From Penium margaritaceum (lineage: Eukaryota; Streptophyta; Zygnematophyceae; Desmidiales; Peniaceae), in the NCBI GenBank assembly GCA_023375785.1, contig SZWC01003878.1, positions 18,038 to 75,184 on the forward strand: a stretch of DNA of 57,147 bases, given 5' to 3'. Position 1 is the stretch's first letter; each line of letters opens with the position of its first letter. Below the pieces are notes generated by a model, which ran no database searches, was not told the DNA's origin, and saw only the letters and a list, made by a program, of their open reading frames with translations. Shown here one piece after another: positions 1-10,518 of this stretch. The translations under genes were made by a program, and so were the position numbers.

Positions 1-130
1 AGTTTTTTCATCCATTTGTAACAACCACATGGAAACATAACTGAGATAACTTTCTAGTCATTTGTTGTTCATCATCATGTTGTATACCGGCTGCCTTGTA
101 TTAGAAATGCAATGCACCACCATCTTAGCA
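1..130. other. unassigned left edge
   Basis: AT-rich sequence with no coding signal. It precedes a short tandem repeat and may belong to the downstream end of the minus-strand hAT element, but no terminal inverted repeat was recognised. Confidence 0.4.
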
Positions 131-270
131 TTTGCGCCTTAGCACTGAGTTTTGCACATCAGCATGTAGCTTTGCACCCAAGAATTGGAAATTGCACCTT
201 AACTCTGAAAATTCCACCAAAAACATTCAGTATTGAACCTTAGCATTGCACATAGCACGCAAGCATAAGA
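131..270. repeat. degenerate 20-bp tandem repeat, about 7 units
   Basis: Successive units of 18-21 bases share the pattern TTGCACCTTAGCA-N-TGA, for example at 131, 150, 170, 191 and 211. The array lies beyond the 3' end of the minus-strand hAT transposase. Short subterminal repeats bound by transposase are typical of hAT elements, so this may be the element's subterminal region. It could equally be an unrelated minisatellite. Confidence 0.55.
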
Positions 271-682
271 GCAGGGAAAACTGTTGATGAAAAAAATATT
301 GATTGAGAACACATGCCAGAAAGCTACAGGCACTAGAAAATGGACCATGGCCTAAACACGGTCCAGCTACTTTTTGCCACGGGCAGGACGCTTGTGGCTA
401 CTTCCAGCAGCTGCATTGTCAGTTCCTCCTACTGTTGTTGAACGCTTGGTCCCATTGCTAGATGCTACTGCTGTTGTAGGTGAGGTGGGTCTGTCACTTG
501 GGTTCTCATCATTCCCCGCTTCTGCACCACCCTCTCCCCCTGCCCTATGCAGCCAAAAATCTCTCCCGCATGCGAACACGACGGGCATGTGGCAGGCCCG
601 AGGCATTCCCCATGCTACGGATGTGTGCCTCCACCTCCACTACCTCATCATCAAATGTGGAATCTTCCTCCTCCTCCTCCTC

Positions 683-3031
683 CTATCCCTGATCACCACT
701 ACTACCATCACTGTCACCATGACCTTGCTCCACCTCATCCCCCTCTTCCACTATGTCCCCATCCAGCTCGCTTGCATCCCCTTCCTCTATGTCCATCACC
801 CTGATCAGCTGCTCTGCTGCACACCTGCCATTGCGGCCATAGTGTTTGCGAAGCCGCACGTTGCACCTCACAAGCAGCTCCACTGTCAACACAAGCAGGC
901 AGTTCCTCCTAGCAGTGTGCACGAGCTCGTGAATAGAGAATGCCCTTTCACATACAGAGGACGAGCAAGGCTGAGACAAGATTTTTAGGGCAAGGTCACA
1001 GAGAACAGGATGGTAGGCAGTGAAATTGACATGCCATTCAACTGCACTCAAGGTGCTGTACTTCACTTTGACAGCAGTAGTAACTGCCCTGGCATTTTTT
1101 GCAACACAAACGTTGGGGTCGACAGCAACCATAACTTTAGCCTTCGAAAATTCTGAGATCTCCTTCATCAGCTGATCATGCTTGTCCTCAGGAACCAGAG
1201 CATCAGCCACAGTCTGCCAGGCCTGCAGTGTGACATAGTCCGCGGACAGGTCGCTGTCAAAGTGTTCTGGATGAACACGTCTGGCAGCAGCATAGAGTGG
1301 ACATGCCATGTTGGTAGACCAGTGATGGTTCAGGCGGCCCAACACATAATCCACATGCACCTTTGCAATTTTTGCTACCTTTTTCCCCTTTTTTTTCAGC
1401 CAGTGCAGCCAACTCCTCACAACAGGGCCTCGTAAATCTCACCTGCACCTCCACCCGGGCTGTCTGCCACCCTTAGTGCCCGCACAACAGGCTCCAAGAG
1501 GTCCTTGAGCTGGCACACCTGCAGCCAAAACACTATACGCCTCATAATGCGGTGAACCTCCTTCTAACAGGCCTTGTACCCGCTGTCCCTCTTGCTGCCT
1601 AGCTGCTTCCACAAGTTAGAGTCCACCAATGTCCCCAAGTTCTCTTTCTGATCCAAAATTCTCTCTGTCATGGTGAACACTGAAGCAAAGTGGGTGTCAC
1701 ATCGTGGGACCAGAACCTTCCCATTGGTCTTGGCCTTTAGCCAAGAGCGGGGCATCTTGTTGTTCCTGACCAATGAGACAAATTTCTCACACCTTGCAAT
1801 AACTCCAGTCCCCCCATGCACACTTGGCAACATCCTTCATCACCAGGACTATGTTGTGGGCACAGCAGCCCTGCCAAAAGATGCTTGGGTACTTTGCTCC
1901 CAGGTCACCAAAGGCTTGCTTGTTGGTACTGGTGTTGTCACAGATGACAGAAATGACCTTCAACACGCCCACCTCTTGGATGGCTGCCTCGATGACGCTG
2001 GGTATGTACTTGGCGTCCCTGGTCATGCCGCTTGCGTCTCTGCTAAAAAAGTGCACAGAGCCCTGCGCGTGTACCGCCATTGCGTTGTAGATTGGGCCGA
2101 TCTGCTGGTCACTCCACTCATCCACGGCAAGACTGGTCCCGTAGATGTCCAATGCCTTCTTGCGTGGGATGTCCAGCTCCGCTAGCTCTCTGTCTAGGGC
2201 TAGGAGTAGCTCCTTGATGACTGTTTTCCTGCTAGGGAGGCAGAAACTGTTTGTGGTCTTACGTGCAGCTTTCACGACGTCCATGATGCACGGCTCTCTG
2301 TAGAACAAAATCGGGAGGGCCAATATGGCCATGAGCTTGACAGTCAAGAGCTGGCACTTCTCGTTCTTCTTGCACTCTATGTGCTGGCCTAGAGTGGTCT
2401 GTCTTAAAGAGGAGGCATGCCTGACGTCGAACAGCGGCACTTGTCCTTCCAGATGGGTGGATGGAGAGGGAGGGGAAACCTGCTTCTGCTGCTGCTTCTG
2501 CTGCAGCTCTTTCTGCTGCTCCTCATGGTCCCTGTCTTGGAGAAGTGTGTACCCAGCAACCGCTGCCTCCTCTTCACACTGTCTCTTCTCCCACAGCTCG
2601 ATCCATGGCACCGAAAGATCAGCATTACCCCACTCCTCGCCCATGTCCTTGTAAAGGTTGGCGTTGTACGGTTTCCATCCGCCGGGAGGCGGGTCTGCGC
2701 GCTCAAGTCCTAGGGCATCTCGTGCAGTTGGGGGTGGATAGGGGCAGGCCTTGGTGTAGCCGTTCAACTCCCAAAAGTTCCCTCGAATCCTGTCACATGT
2801 GCCAGGGCTAATCTTGGCACAGCCGCCACACCGAAATCCAAATTTCTTGGTTGGGGTCGACCATTTCTCAACGTGTCGCAACAACTCTTTCATCAAGAAG
2901 TCTCCAGTGAGGCAGCAACGGTGAGGAGGATTCCAGCGGCTGGCATCTAAGGTGCCAGAGACACCGGATGTTGGAGTTGCAGACGGTGTTCCTGACGAAG
3001 AGGTGGCCCGCGAGCCATGAGTGCTGGCCAT
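683..3031 (-). pseudogene. hAT-type transposase (DUF659 plus hAT C-terminal dimerisation domain), broken
   Basis: A hAT transposase excises and reinserts its own element by a DDE cut-and-paste reaction in the nucleus. The start is taken at 3031 (Met-Ala-Ser) rather than the longer frame from 3103, because the extra codons lie in a hairpin. In order: a BED-like finger beginning CGGC near residue 65; a Gln/Glu-rich coil; a DUF659 core with DEWSD (first catalytic Asp) and ICDNTSTN (second); and a C-terminal domain with LALKILSQP, SSSVCER (catalytic Glu expected here) and VHTARRN, followed by an acidic tail. The frame breaks near 1815 and again at the T-run around 1388-1397, and there is a stop between these blocks. 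Family assignment is firm. Inactivity is inferred from the frameshifts, although an unspliced intron could explain one break. Confidence 0.85.
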
Positions 3032-3041
3032 GGTGGCTGGC

Positions 3042-3070
3042 TCGGGTCGAGACCAAGTGTCTCGACCCGA
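3042..3070. repeat. perfect hairpin, 12-bp arms, 5-nt loop
   Basis: TCGGGTCGAGAC at 3042-3053 is the exact reverse complement of 3059-3070, with loop CAAGT. It sits immediately upstream of the likely transposase start at 3031 (minus strand). Confidence 0.9.
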
Positions 3071-3092
3071 CAAGCAAGAAACCAGCGGATTG

Positions 3093-3127
3093 TGACTGCG
3101 CACTTGATATCGTCAAGTGCGCAGTCA
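3093..3127. repeat. perfect hairpin, 15-bp arms, 5-nt loop
   Basis: TGACTGCGCACTTGA at 3093-3107 is the exact reverse complement of 3113-3127, with loop TATCG. It lies 22 bases beyond the previous hairpin and has the same loop length. It may be a subterminal binding site of the hAT element or an RNA hairpin in the 5' leader. Confidence 0.9.
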
Positions 3128-3588
3128 TTGGCAGGGACCGAAGGGGAGGGGGGGTTCCGATGGCGACTTCACAGTCAGAGGAGATGGAGGGGAGGGGGGT
3201 CAAACATCATCCTCGGACAGGCTGTCTGGATGTTTTGGTGTGTGGAAAGTGCAGCCTTATTCACGATGTATGAGGTGGCACCACTATGATCCAATGCCGT
3301 AGTAGCAGGGTCTACCTTGGACCCACCTGGCAGGTAACATGCATGCATAGAGATATGGAATAGGTGTGTTTAGTCTGGGTCGATGCATGCCACAAAACAA
3401 AGGATGCCGATGGTTGAAACATCGGTCTCGAGAAAACAGCGAGTCCAGGCCTTCCGCATGTGCCCTAGACCCAGATTGGGTACTGAGTGGTCTCCGGTTG
3501 CCCCACGCCCCCACATCCACATCGATGTTGCATTGATGTGGACCACGGTACCATTGCCGTTGTAGGGGTCCTATAACAGACAACGATG
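3128..3588. other. junction between hAT and gypsy remnants
   Basis: No coding domain was recognised. One edge of the hAT element and the truncation point of the minus-strand gypsy gag should lie here, but neither a terminal inverted repeat nor an 8-bp target duplication could be picked out by eye. Confidence 0.35.
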
Positions 3589-4122
3589 TCAACATTGGTT
3601 GAGGAGGTCAAAACGCACCTGGAGCATCGTCTCAAACTGCTCCCACATCTCTGGCTTCTCTATCAACGCCCGCGCACAGAGCTACACTTCCCACCCCAGA
3701 GGTAGAATCAACAATGGCTGAAGCCGTTGCCCGACCCCCAGCCCATCCGGCAACCCAGCGGCGTTCCGCCTGCACAATGCCGACCACCACTGCAGTGCCA
3801 TTCCCCGGAGTAGCCTAGGATCATACTCTAGTCTTGTGGTATCTTCTCCCATGGGGACGCCCAACGCCATGAAGTATTGGTTCACCATGAAGAGCCACTC
3901 CCGCGTACTGCCCTTGCTGGTGTAGAACTCTGGCTCCTTTGGCTTGGGCCGCCAAAAGGCAGGTACGGATGCCAATGCGACACTCCCCAACGCATTGCTC
4001 CCTAGGCCGACGTACCTCGCTTCAACCCCCGCACGCAGCTGCTGGTTCTCTTGGCGCAACTCATCGAGAGCACACCGGATCTCCTTCATGAGATAGGCCT
4101 GGTCGTATGACACTGCCGGCAT
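3589..4122 (-). pseudogene. Ty3/gypsy gag fragment (element A)
   Basis: Starts MPAVSYDQAYLMKEI at 4122, about 90 bases after a primer-binding site. A short coil (IRCALDELRQENQQL) precedes a gag core with EPEFYTSKGSTREWLFMVNQYF and MALQWWSAL, the usual Trp-rich pattern of retrotransposon gag proteins. Near 3685 the frame shifts; the family pattern then continues (EMWEQFETMLQVRFDLLNQ) to a stop at 3589. No protease or polymerase follows, so the element is truncated. Gag packages the element's RNA into particles. This copy cannot make a whole protein. The family call is fairly safe, the exact lineage is not. Confidence 0.75.
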
Positions 4123-4213
4123 GCTTTTGATTGTGAAGAAAAACTTCTGGAAAAACGCAGTTTTGCCACATCTGTTGCCTCCTTGGGTCTGTGCAAAGCC
4201 TAGCAAACGTCCA

Positions 4214-4230
4214 CGCACTCTGATATCAAA
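4214..4230 (-). other. primer-binding site of element A
   Basis: On the minus strand this reads TTTGATATCAGAGTGC, close to TGGTATCAGAGC, the complement of the 3' end of initiator-Met tRNA used by many plant retrotransposons. Confidence 0.65.
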
Positions 4231-5120
4231 TGTGAACCAAGGGGTGCCCGTCGTGATGTTCACACACCAAGCTCTTAGGATGAACCTCCCAACCCATGAC
4301 CCCTTGATGTGTGGGCCAGTCCTTGAGATACCGCTAGTGAGCGAGGTTCCAGCCGTGCGACTCTCCCAGGGGCTTTTGCACAAAGGTCCGTTGCGCAAGA
4401 TTTGTACGATCAATGGACGTGTGCAGTATAATCCTCGGAATGAAAAGAGCTTTGAGTAAGGAATGAATTCTTAGAATTGGTAGATCAGTACAAGGAAATG
4501 TACAGTCTCTGTGTAAGATTGGCATACCCAGAATATCCCTAGGCATCCTTATGTACCAGTTCCTATGAGCCATCCAAGAGCCCTTCGGCACTCCGCAGCT
4601 CTCAAATGAGGTACAACCATGAAAATAACACATGCATCATGTAGTACGCATTGCGAGCTTTCCAATGCACCAAAGAACGCCTCAATGCGTGAAGAAACGG
4701 CTGAGTTATGGCCGTTTAAGTCCTCCACGTGTGATTGCCGCTGGCAGCACCGACAGCAGGGGTCACGGCTGTCCGAAGCGTCCTTGCTTGCAAATGCGAC
4801 TCCAGCTGCCATCCCAGAGTGCCCACAGTCACCAACGGACCTTGTCTCATTGGCTAAGCATCCATCCAGGGGCGCTTTGGCTACGGTGGGCAAGAAAATT
4901 GCTCCGCCGTGCTCGGGGTCGAACCGGTGCGTCTCCTGTTTTCTGGAGGTGCGCCTCCCACCTTTGTACGGCCGTATCTTTCTCGTCCCTGCACCTAATG
5001 ATCCGTTTCTTGGGCCGATTTCACACGGGTTTTCACGTAGAAGAAAATGGGAGCATAAAAAATGCATTTGACATCAGGATGATGACGTAATCACCACCTC
5101 GACCGGCGGTTCCCATAACA
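4231..5120 (-). repeat. 5' LTR of gypsy element A (putative)
   Basis: Bounded on the minus strand by TGTTATGGGA at 5120 and by the primer site at 4230. That gives about 890 bp in the expected order LTR, primer site, gag. No second LTR is present in the window, so the boundary is inferred from the terminal TG and the neighbouring sites. Confidence 0.55.
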
Positions 5121-5164
5121 ACTATTGATGCAAACGTTGGAGTCTGTACCTTACATTTGTCTCC

Positions 5165-5476
5165 TTATTCAGAGAGTGTAATGCGCGCGAAGCTGCTCCA
5201 TGTTTCTGGTGGCGTGAAAGTTTTGTGCCAACTCAATCTTATCTGGTTGAGAGGTAGTACACCTGCCATCGACGATTTGAGAGCAGTCGCGTGAGTTGTC
5301 GATCGATCTCTGCCGGTCTCTTGTTGCCGTTGGATGGCCTTTAGATCGGACCACCAACTCAAAGTAGTATCACGCAAAAGCAAGGTCCTCAGGTCAATTT
5401 TCTTTGGGTACATGAAGGGACTACCCACAGAATTCAATTTTGTGTATGCCCTATCCGGCAATGCGAAGAATGTCAT
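5165..5476 (-). pseudogene. Ty3/gypsy gag fragment
   Basis: The minus-strand frame contains KKIDLRTLLLRDTTLSWWSDLKAIQRQ-like gag sequence. It closely parallels LLRGRTLSWWANLIAIQR in the gypsy element at 51045-51260, so the two are related families. Only about 100 codons remain and no polymerase follows. The fragment borders element A, whose LTR begins at 5120, and may have been cut by that insertion. It is not functional. Confidence 0.65.
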
Positions 5477-5819
5477 ATCTTATCTAGTGTTCAAGAGAAT
5501 AACACTCCCCTACACATTGGCATGAGAATATTCACACTTAACCCGTGAACAGCGAGAAATCACATCATTTTGATGCTCCATGCGATGCAACGTCAACATG
5601 CTGATGTCAACAGTTCTTTTGCACATTCACAAACCACTCTCTTGAGGGGTTTGTGAATGCTCCATTGGGGATTTGCGTGTGGTTTGTAAAGGGGGTCCGA
5701 GACTACGCATGCGTTGATAGGGAACCTATTTGGCCCCGCTATTGTGGAGCCTAGCAAGAGCCCGCACAAACATAAAACCTTAAAACCCCCAATGTCATTC
5801 ACGGCAGGGTTTGACTAAA
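5281..5819. repeat. direct duplication copy 1 (left of the n at 5820)
   Basis: Near-identical to 5821-6357; the copies differ by scattered substitutions and a small rearrangement around 5390-5400. Copy 1 ends exactly at a single n. An unmerged overlap of two contigs is the simplest explanation; a true tandem duplication is possible. Confidence 0.9.
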
Positions 5820-5820
5820 N

Positions 5821-6357
5821 GAGCAGTCGCGTGAGTTGTCAATCGATCTCTGCCGGTCTCTTGTTGCCGTTGGATGGCCTTTAGATCGGACCACCAACTC
5901 AAAGTAGTATCACACAAAAGCAAGGTCCTCAGCAAGGTCCTTTGGGTACATGAAGGGACTACCCACAGAATTCAATTGTGTGTATGCCCTATCCGGCAAT
6001 GCGAAGAATGTCATATTTTATCTGGTGTTCAGAAGAATAACACTCCCATACCCATTGGCATGAGAATACTCACACTTTACCCATGAACAGCGAGAAATCA
6101 CATAATGTTGATGCTCCATGCGATGCAATGTCAACATGCTGATGTCAACAGTTCTTTTGCACATTCACAAACCACTCTCTTGAGGGGTTTGTGAATGCTC
6201 CATTGGGGATTTGCGTGTGGTTTGTAAAGGGGGTCCGAGACTACGCATGCGTTGATAGGGAACCTATTTGGCCCCGCTATTGTGGAGCCTAGCAAGAGCC
6301 CGCACAAACATAAAACCTTAAAACCCCCAATGTCATTCACGGCAGGGTTTGACTAAA
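5821..6357. repeat. direct duplication copy 2 (right of the n at 5820)
   Basis: Begins with the same bases as 5281 and ends with the same GACTAAA that stops copy 1 at the n, then runs on into new sequence. Confidence 0.9.
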
Positions 6358-6554
6358 TTTTGCTCGTATAACCTTTGGGTTTTGCGAGTCAGGAAAAGAA
6401 TGAGCGTTTCTGCTCGATCTTGAAAACGGGTGTTTTCGCTTGATCACGATCAAGTAATGAGCTCTTTGTCTTTTTTTGCAACATGCAAACACCCTTCGTA
6501 CGGTTTTATGTTTTGCGCGGGCTCCACCCACACAAACCGTACAAAACCCTGAAT

Positions 6555-6870
6555 TATACTAGGGTGTTTGCCTGTTGAAGAAACAACAAAGAGCTCAATG
6601 CTCGATCGTGATTGTCGTGCGGGAGTGAGAAACGAGAGGACGGTTGACATGCCCCACCTCCCTTTGCTCAATCAGTGGCGCATACCTCTGATCGGGCATG
6701 GTGAAGCAAGTGGGAAGGGTAGTCTTGTTTTTTACGTCATTGGACAAGGCGTCAATAAAGTTAGTTCGGTGGGTAGGGCGTCACCAACCCCCTTGCAGAT
6801 TGGGTAGAAGGGTTGTTATGCCCATTTTCTTTTTGTTGTTGTTGACCCCAGGAGTAGTGAAGTTCACCTC
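6555..6870. repeat. direct duplication copy 1 (left of the n at 6871)
   Basis: A 316-bp segment repeated as 6872-7187 with few substitutions. The copies meet at a single n, as in the duplication just upstream. Confidence 0.9.
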
Positions 6871-7552
6871 NTATACTAGGGTGTTTGCCTGTTGAAGAAA
6901 CAACAAAGAGCTCAATGCTCGATCGTGATTGTCGTGCGGGAGTGAGAAACGAGAGGACGGTTGACATGCCCCACCTCCCTTTGCTCAATCAGTGGCGCAT
7001 ACCTCTGTTCGAGCATGGTGAAGCAAGTGGGAAGGGTAGTCTTGTTTTTTAAGTCATTGGACAAGGCGTCAATAAAATTAGTTCAGTGGGTAGGGCGTCA
7101 CCAACCCCCTTGCAGAATGGGTAGAAGGGTTATCATGCCCATTTTCTTTTTGTCGTTGTTGACCCCGGGAGCAGTGAAGTTCACCTCCAAAATTGGTACC
7201 CACATCCTGACCGTTGGTCACTTAGAATTGGCGGGGTTGAATGGTTTGGGAAGTGCCGGTCGAATCTGGGTTTCACTCAGGAGTTGAAACTATTTCTCGG
7301 TGAGTACTTTCCCGTGTGCACGAGATACTCAAAGCTCCTCCATTGCAGTGTTGAGTTGTTGGAGAAGATGGATGTTGAGGTTCTTGAGTTCCAAAAGCTG
7401 TTGGTACAGGTCTTAATTGATTCGCGGTTGTCGACCATTGCTTCCCATGACACTTGGTGTTGAAGGAGGCAATGGGTTGCAGCGCGGGCGAAAGCTTTCG
7501 CCGAGCCCGAGGGGTCCATCACCGGATTTGATGTCAAGTTCATCAGTGCCAC
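6560..7552 (-). pseudogene. Ty3/gypsy gag fragment (element B), containing a duplicated segment
   Basis: Read on the minus strand from the primer site at 7809, one frame has a coiled stretch with LYQQLLELKNLNIHLLQQLN. It is followed by LEVNFTAPGVNNDKKKM, which matches LEVNFTPTGAHFDKPKM of the gypsy gag at about 51130-51190. Further on, LSNDLKNKTTLP and LEQRYAPLIEQREV continue the gag. The frame carries stops and shifts and is doubled across the n at 6871. Gag would have formed the particle. This copy is dead and lacks polymerase sequence. Confidence 0.6.
6872..7187. repeat. direct duplication copy 2 (right of the n at 6871)
   Basis: The same 316-bp length as copy 1. Both begin TATACTAGGG and end TTCACCTC, after which only copy 2 continues. 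Confidence 0.9.
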
Positions 7553-7797
7553 ACCATTCTCTGTGAAAGTTGTCGCTACTGCGTGGTTCTCGTGGAAAGC
7601 GTCATTGTTTTCTTTCTGCTAATCCGCCATCTCCAGAGTTCTACCTATGGACTGCTGCCCCTCGCCGGTTGTGCTCGCTCCGTTCAGCATTGTCGTTGCG
7701 GGGTTTGTGATCTTCTGAACGGTGGAGATACGCTGAGGACACGTGGAAGATTTTTGCCAAGTAGTTAATGCATTGGTTGCCCCTTGAGCATCGCTAC

Positions 7798-7809
7798 GCT
7801 CTGATACCA
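7798..7809 (-). other. primer-binding site of element B
   Basis: On the minus strand these 12 bases are exactly TGGTATCAGAGC, the complement of the initiator-Met tRNA 3' end. They orient element B leftwards. Confidence 0.85.
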
Positions 7810-7811
7810 AG

Positions 7812-8824
7812 TGTTTTGCCGAGGATAATGTAGGTGGTTCACACAGATGAGGTGATGGAAAAACGACGATTTGGGTATTTGGGACAAATTGATACTTTGT
7901 ATCGAGCGGTAAGTGTACTTTAATGACAAGTTTTTAGTGAGTCAAGCACATGGATACAATGGCAAGAATGAAAATGAGGCGTAAGTCGAATCATCGGAGT
8001 TTGAGCCAATTGACACATGCGAGATTGCACTGTGTGTGGCTGATTCAAGAAGCTCCGCCGAGAAGTCAAGAGCTCGAAGAGTATCGAGGTGCTTCTTGAT
8101 GAAAGTCTGGCACCCTCGAGAAGTTGGCTGAATGATATCCAAACATTGATAGGGTGCAACAAACATGGCAAAACATATGTTACTTTTTTATGTTGCCGAG
8201 ACCGGCGCCTTAAATCCTAAAAGGTTTGCAGTGTCCTTTGCCACAAGAATCAGGGTCTGGATGGCAAGGAGGATTCGTGGCCAACCAGCCCTGCAAGCTG
8301 GAAGCTTCACAGAAGCTTTCGGTTTGCAAGAGGGCGACCGGATAGTACCTTGCACTATCCGGCCGCCGCTTGATGCCTTGCGACCTCCCGCGCTGGACCG
8401 CGAGCCCATTGCAAATATTCATGATGAGTTGCACGGGACAAGCGCTCTTGCATTGGGCATGGTCCAATGCAACATCGCAGGGGGTCCCCACACATCGAGG
8501 GGCCCCTCACAACGTCCCTCGCCATGACGAGAGGGGTCGAGTGGGGCCACTGGCGGGCGTTCCGACGAGACCACCACGTCGAGTGCCACATCCGTCCAGT
8601 GGCGTGGTAAAGGAGTTTTTTTAGATTTGTTGTCCAAGCCATCGGACGAGGGGCACCGAGTGGTAGCAAAAACACCCTCGCATGTACGAAGATGTTTGGC
8701 CACCACCTCCCCATCCTTAACCACGACGCAAACCTCGGGTTTCCACGTAGACTATAGAATATAGTTAAATGGGTTGACTCAAAGAGAAAAGTTAATCTGG
8801 TCAAGCCGCTTCAACCCGCCAACA
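7812..8824 (-). repeat. 5' LTR of element B (putative, outer edge uncertain)
   Basis: The sequence beyond the primer site must be the 5' LTR; it ends AAAACA at 7812 on the minus strand. A minus-strand TGTTGGCGGG at 8824 is a possible LTR start, giving about 1.0 kb. No partner LTR is in the window, so the outer edge is a guess. No real gene was seen in this stretch. Confidence 0.4.
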
Positions 8825-8940
8825 AAATGGATGGATAAAACAATCGGAATAAATCCATTTTACGCACGTTTTGAGCGTCAGCCTTCCCGATTACCCACTT
8901 TCCTCATGAAGTATACAAATTACCCACTGCCTTTAACAAT

Positions 8941-8945
8941 TGATT
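8941..8945. other. target site duplication, left copy (TGATT)
   Basis: Identical to 18345-18349 directly outside the other LTR. Five bases is the usual length for Ty3/gypsy insertion. Confidence 0.9.
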
Positions 8946-9646
8946 TGTAGCGGGAGGGCCGATTTGGCCCTCCCTCCTCGCTGAAGCGAGGGGTGGTTGC
9001 GCACCACCCCTTGTGTCAGCGAGGGCTGGCCGGCGGCCAGCACTTCGCTGGCCGCCGGCCAGCTCGTTGCCGGCCGGCTGGACAGCCGGCGGACGGCCAA
9101 GTGACCGGCCGGCCACCATCCGGCCAGCCGCCAGCCGCCAATCGCGGCCTCAGCCCGATCCGCGGCTGAGGGGCCACGAGGGCCTTGAGGGCAAGGCCTC
9201 CTGGCCTCATGCCCTCGCCCCCGCTTGCCCTCCTCGCAAGCAAGAAAGCGAGGAAGAGGGAGGGGGGCGAGGGACGAGAGACGAGACAAAGCTAGCACAA
9301 AATTGCCAACGTGCCTGGCACGCGACGATTTCACGCAAGAATGTCAAAAGCATAAATCGAAGTTCGTTACCGACAAACTTTGACATAAGAATAACAGAAT
9401 AACTCATGTGAAAGCACAAGTTTGAGGTAAAAACCACCGGTTTGGTTCCCAAAACCATGTGTAAGGCTAAAAACGGAAATGGGCCTCCGGAGACTCGAAG
9501 CAATCAAGTCTCCCTGCTCTGGGTCGTTGATGACGATTGTCCCTTAGTCCTGCGAAGGGGGTAAACCCCTGACGCAGACTGAGAACGCCATTCTGCCAAC
9601 TTCGACGACGACTTCAGAGCAAGAGCTGGAGACTCAACCCGTTATA
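8946..9646 (+). repeat. 5' LTR of gypsy element 1
   Basis: Runs from TGTAGCGGGA to CCCGTTATA and aligns along its whole length with 17641-18344. The first 150 bases are a chain of perfect GC-rich hairpins: 8952-8974, 8976-8991, 8989-9011, 9026-9062 and 9073-9090. It ends TA where the partner ends CA, a single transition. Confidence 0.92.
9026..9062. repeat. perfect GC-rich hairpin in LTR, 16-bp arms, 5-nt loop
   Basis: CTGGCCGGCGGCCAGC at 9026-9041 pairs exactly with 9047-9062 around loop ACTTC; one further G-C pair closes the base. The same place in the 3' LTR (about 17725-17760) is mismatched. Confidence 0.92.
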
Positions 9647-9647
9647 G

Positions 9648-9660
9648 TGGTTCTTAGAGC
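9648..9660 (+). other. degenerate primer-binding site of gypsy element 1
   Basis: TGGTTCTTAGAGC follows the 5' LTR by one base and resembles TGGTATCAGAGC. The tRNA used is uncertain because several bases differ. Confidence 0.5.
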
Positions 9661-10518
9661 TAGACAAGCCCCGCGACTAAGGGTTTGACAGAAACAGCGG
9701 CTAATTCAGAAACAAAACGCCATTGGCAGTTGCAAGCAGAAGCAAAAATGCTAGAAAGGACTGTGATATCCATACTTCACGGATTGAAGTGCCGTAAAGT
9801 GTGTTTGAGAGCTGGAGAAAAGTTCTACTTGGTGGAGCCACTTCCTTCCAACCAGTCCTCATTTCCAGGGGGCTAGGAGGAATTTTTGGGATGGAGTGGG
9901 GAGTTCCTATCCCCCAAAACCATCAAATCTTCCCCATTTCCAAAAACACCTTCCTCCCTCCCTCATCCAAAAGTTGGGACAGTGCCCTTCCCCAAGATTA
10001 GAGACTCTCACGGCCTGAGAGCACCCAAAAAGAAGGAGGGTGTCACCTTGAAGGGTTTTGACTGCACTCCAACGCCGCCGGCTCAAGGGAGACACCGCCT
10101 AAGAACAAGGGAGGCATCGAGGAGCATGAAGAGAATGCCAAGGAAGACAAGAAGACAAGAGGAAGACAAGGAGGTAGAAGGAAGAGTGAAAGAGTCACTA
10201 GGAGTTTTTAGAATTCCTCCTTACACTCCTTGGTCTCGTTTTGTGAGCGACACTCACGTCCCTTGTCATTTCCTTATCTCAAAATCTTCTATTTTCCTAT
10301 ATTCTAGTCACTACCATTTGTCGTGAGTCGCGGCTTAGGAAGACTAGTTTTCAAAATCCATGCCCTTGTGCCGACGTGGCGGCCTAGGAAAATGAAAATT
10401 GAATTTATAGTTGCCTCATTGATCGTGAGAGCAAGGAGATTGTGGGAGGCGATCCCTCCTCAAAGTTGTGGGGTGATCCCCACAACGGATTTCACCTGCT
10501 AGTTGCACGTGCGATGAG

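Noticed and set aside
480..988. Pro/His- and Ser-rich plus-strand frames
   Set aside because: They are antisense to the acidic C-terminal tail of the hAT transposase on the minus strand.
8904..9402. Arg/Gly/Pro-rich frames on both strands
   Set aside because: They lie in the GC-rich hairpin part of a gypsy LTR; the similar frames at 17615-18057 lie in the partner LTR.
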